7,151 nucleotides of DNA, taken from the NCBI GenBank assembly GCA_934591725.1, contig CAKTPR010000105.1, positions 1 to 7,151 on the forward strand, given 5' to 3'. The notes below the pieces were generated by a model. The model was not told the origin of the DNA and ran no database searches. It was given only the letters and a program-made list of their open reading frames with translations. How positions within the stretch are numbered: the first letter of the stretch is position 1; every line of letters starts with the position of its first letter. Positions 5,843-7,151 of the stretch are shown piece after piece. The translations under genes were made by a program, and so were the position numbers. The DNA comes from an uncultured Oscillospiraceae bacterium (lineage in GTDB: Bacteria; Bacillota; Clostridia; Oscillospirales; Oscillospiraceae).

Positions 5843-5891
5843 GTTACCAGAGTTAATTATGTTAATCACGCAACTGTTACCAAAGGTTACA
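5842..5891 (+). repeat. GTTA-core direct-repeat array, candidate operator
   Basis: Five same-strand GTTA cores start at 5843, 5852, 5861, 5876 and 5886. Two longer copies, TGTTACCAGAG (5842-5852) and TGTTACCAAAG (5875-5885), differ at one base and start 33 bp apart. GTTAAT occurs twice 9 bp apart (5852 and 5861). Upstream the inverted form TTGTAACAA (5759-5767) and palindrome GTTAAC (5770-5775) add related copies. The array covers the predicted transcription start and leader, the expected position for a repressor. The regulator is unknown. Confidence 0.45.
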
Positions 5892-5893
5892 TT

Positions 5894-6382
5894 TTGACAT
5901 ACATGATAAGAGAGAATTGCGGTACACATTCAATTACGCTGCTGTTTTCCTTCATGTGCGGCTCTCTGCTGTCGCTGATATATCTTATCCCGAATGTTCC
6001 TTTTCGCTTCGCGGAGGATATGCCTACCATTGCGGCGGCTGCAAGCTTCGCGGCCGGGGCGCTGACCTGCGGGTCGGCCTGCTGCATTGCGGCACAGCCG
6101 CTGTCGACCGCGGTGCTTGGCTGCGCGGCTGCGTTTGAAATTTACTCCGCCGTTACTGAACTGGCGGCGAAAGAGGCCGCAGCGCGTATTGGCATCATGG
6201 CTGTGCTCATACCGCTTCATTTCCTTGTGTGCTCATACGGGATGGCTCAAAGCGGTATCGCCAGAGAGGCGATGCGGCAGACGGGAACGTACAGCAGGAA
6301 ACAGACACTTTATACGTATGCAATTATGCTTGCCGGGCTTGCGGCCGCAGCGCTGCTGATCCGGTACATATTGAGAATATAG
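5894..6382 (+). CDS. Small multi-pass membrane protein, possibly SpoIIM-like
   Basis: 162-aa, strongly hydrophobic, Ala-rich protein that I do not recognise with certainty. Membrane helices are likely at about 13-32, 45-66, 70-88, 97-118 and 139-160, with a basic loop (REAMRQTGTYSRKQ, 124-137) before the last. The start is TTG at 5894 because AAAGG (5882-5886) stands 7 nt upstream; the in-frame ATG at 5903 would be 16 nt away. It is the first gene of a unit with xerD (29-nt gap) behind a promoter with repeat elements. In Bacillus subtilis spoIIM lies close to the xerD homologue ripX, and the pattern of helices here, with a Pro-containing hydrophobic segment (VLIPLHFLV) before a charged turn and a last helix, is loosely reminiscent of SpoIIM (about 215 aa, involved in forespore engulfment). 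That relation is weak and the protein is about 50 residues shorter. Confidence 0.7.
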   Translation: MTYMIRENCGTHSITLLFSFMCGSLLSLIYLIPNVPFRFAEDMPTIAAAASFAAGALTCGSACCIAAQPLSTAVLGCAAAFEIYSAVTELAAKEAAARIGIMAVLIPLHFLVCSYGMAQSGIAREAMRQTGTYSRKQTLYTYAIMLAGLAAAALLIRYILRI

Positions 6383-6411
6383 ATATCTTAAACTGAAAGG
6401 AGGGCGTTTGA

Positions 6412-7151
6412 ATGCAGAACTCGGAATGCATAGAGCTTTTTGAAAAGCATCTTACCGAAGAAAAGAAAGCATCCGCAAACACCCTCAGTTCCTACCTCAG
6501 GGACATCCGCCAGCTCGGCGAATATCTGGACAGCCATTCGGAGAACACCATTGCAGAAGCCACGAGCGAGGATCTTCAGGGCTACATTGCAATGCTGAGA
6601 GCCGAGGGCAAATCGGTCGCGACCGTGTCCAGAAGCATTGCATCTATAAAGTGCCTGTATACGCATCTGTTCATAAAGCAGATCATTACCGTGAATCCCG
6701 CGCAGGGGCTTATTCCTGATAAGAGCACGCAGAAGCTGCCGGAGATACTGACCAGCAAGGAGGTCGAGCTCCTGCTTGAGCAGCCCGAATGCATTGACCC
6801 GAAGGGCTTCAGAGACAAGGCCATGCTCGAACTGCTTTATGCGACGGGCATAAGAGTAACAGAGCTTATCGACCTCGACATCGGAGACGTGAATCTCGGC
6901 GCGGGCGTTATCCGCTGCCACAGCAGAAACAAGGAGAGGTTCATCCCGATGTACCCGGCGGCGGTCAAGGCACTGAACGATTATATCACTCTTGTGCGTC
7001 CGCAGATGATACTCATGCCGGACGAGCAGTCCCTGTTCGTTAACGTCAGCGGCGAGCGGATGTCGCGTCAGGGCTTCTGGAAGATAGTCAAGCACTATCA
7101 GAAGAAGGCAGGTATCGAAAAGGATATCACACCGCACACGCTGCGCCACTC
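6412..7151 (+). CDS. xerD: Tyrosine recombinase XerD-type (3' partial)
   Basis: Site-specific recombinase of the Xer type, which with a partner resolves chromosome dimers at dif near the terminus. The first 246 complete residues are present, and the window ends inside the catalytic domain before the second His and the nucleophile Tyr. The start ATG has AAAGGAGGG at 6396-6404 (7 nt spacing), with an in-frame TGA immediately before it. The N-terminal SAM-like core-binding domain spans about 1-105 (ANTLSSYLRDIRQLGEYL, 22-39). The catalytic domain follows with Arg148 in LLYATGIRVTEL and the HxxR pair H242-R245 in TPHTLRHS. The usual GKGNKER loop with the catalytic lysine reads CHSRNKER (169-176), with Arg172 at the Lys172 position of E. 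coli XerD and one residue fewer. It is downstream of a small membrane gene and probably co-transcribed. XerC or another Xer paralogue cannot be excluded. Confidence 0.88.
   Translation, partial: MQNSECIELFEKHLTEEKKASANTLSSYLRDIRQLGEYLDSHSENTIAEATSEDLQGYIAMLRAEGKSVATVSRSIASIKCLYTHLFIKQIITVNPAQGLIPDKSTQKLPEILTSKEVELLLEQPECIDPKGFRDKAMLELLYATGIRVTELIDLDIGDVNLGAGVIRCHSRNKERFIPMYPAAVKALNDYITLVRPQMILMPDEQSLFVNVSGERMSRQGFWKIVKHYQKKAGIEKDITPHTLRH

Noticed and set aside
5691..5893. SCIFF-type six-cysteine peptide gene, sometimes found near yajC in Clostridia
   Set aside because: The gap has no short frame with clustered Cys codons, and no radical SAM partner follows.
3494..7151. tRNA-Thr plus tyrosine recombinase as an integrated element
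   Set aside because: The recombinase looks like a chromosomal XerD, no repeat of the tRNA 3' end is seen downstream, and the genes between are housekeeping.

Overview
The window looks like a chromosomal segment from a fairly GC-rich member of the Clostridia, most likely an Oscillospiraceae/Ruminococcaceae-type gut bacterium. This rests on the gene set (tgt-yajC followed by a TIGR04086-type membrane gene, a clostridial-style RadC, a XerD-type recombinase), strong GGAGG ribosome-binding sites, three genes that appear to start with TTG, and AT-rich intergenic DNA between GC-richer genes. All genes lie on the + strand. It is mostly housekeeping DNA; I see no CRISPR array, insertion sequence or prophage.

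Region 1 (1-3003) is one compact operon: the 3' end of polA (DNA polymerase I), rimI (ribosomal protein S18 acetyltransferase, overlapping polA by one base), tsaD (tRNA t6A synthesis, TTG start) and radC (JAB/MPN-domain protein). Region 2 (3004-3447) is an AT-rich gap with no convincing gene. It holds DnaA-box-like 9-mers, an exact Spo0A-type box, short palindromes and a possible folded RNA. Region 3 (3448-3616) is a self-contained tRNA-Thr(CGT) gene with a near-consensus promoter and its own terminator. Region 4 (3662-5690) holds tgt (queuosine tRNA transglycosylase), yajC (Sec translocase accessory) with its own strong promoter, and a small four-helix membrane protein. The hairpin after yajC is at once a good intrinsic terminator and the place where the ribosome-binding site of the next gene sits. 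Region 5 (5691-7151) starts with a regulated-looking promoter (A-tracts, a 17-bp-spaced promoter, five GTTA cores over the start site), then a small multi-pass membrane protein, possibly a distant SpoIIM relative, and a xerD-type tyrosine recombinase cut by the window edge.

Themes: DNA replication and repair (polA, radC, xerD), tRNA biology (tsaD, tgt, and a tRNA-Thr whose U36-A37 makes it a substrate of the TsaD pathway) and membrane/secretion functions (yajC and two small membrane proteins). The least explained parts are the yajC attenuator-like hairpin, the GTTA array, the 3004-3447 gap, and a non-canonical catalytic-lysine loop in the recombinase.
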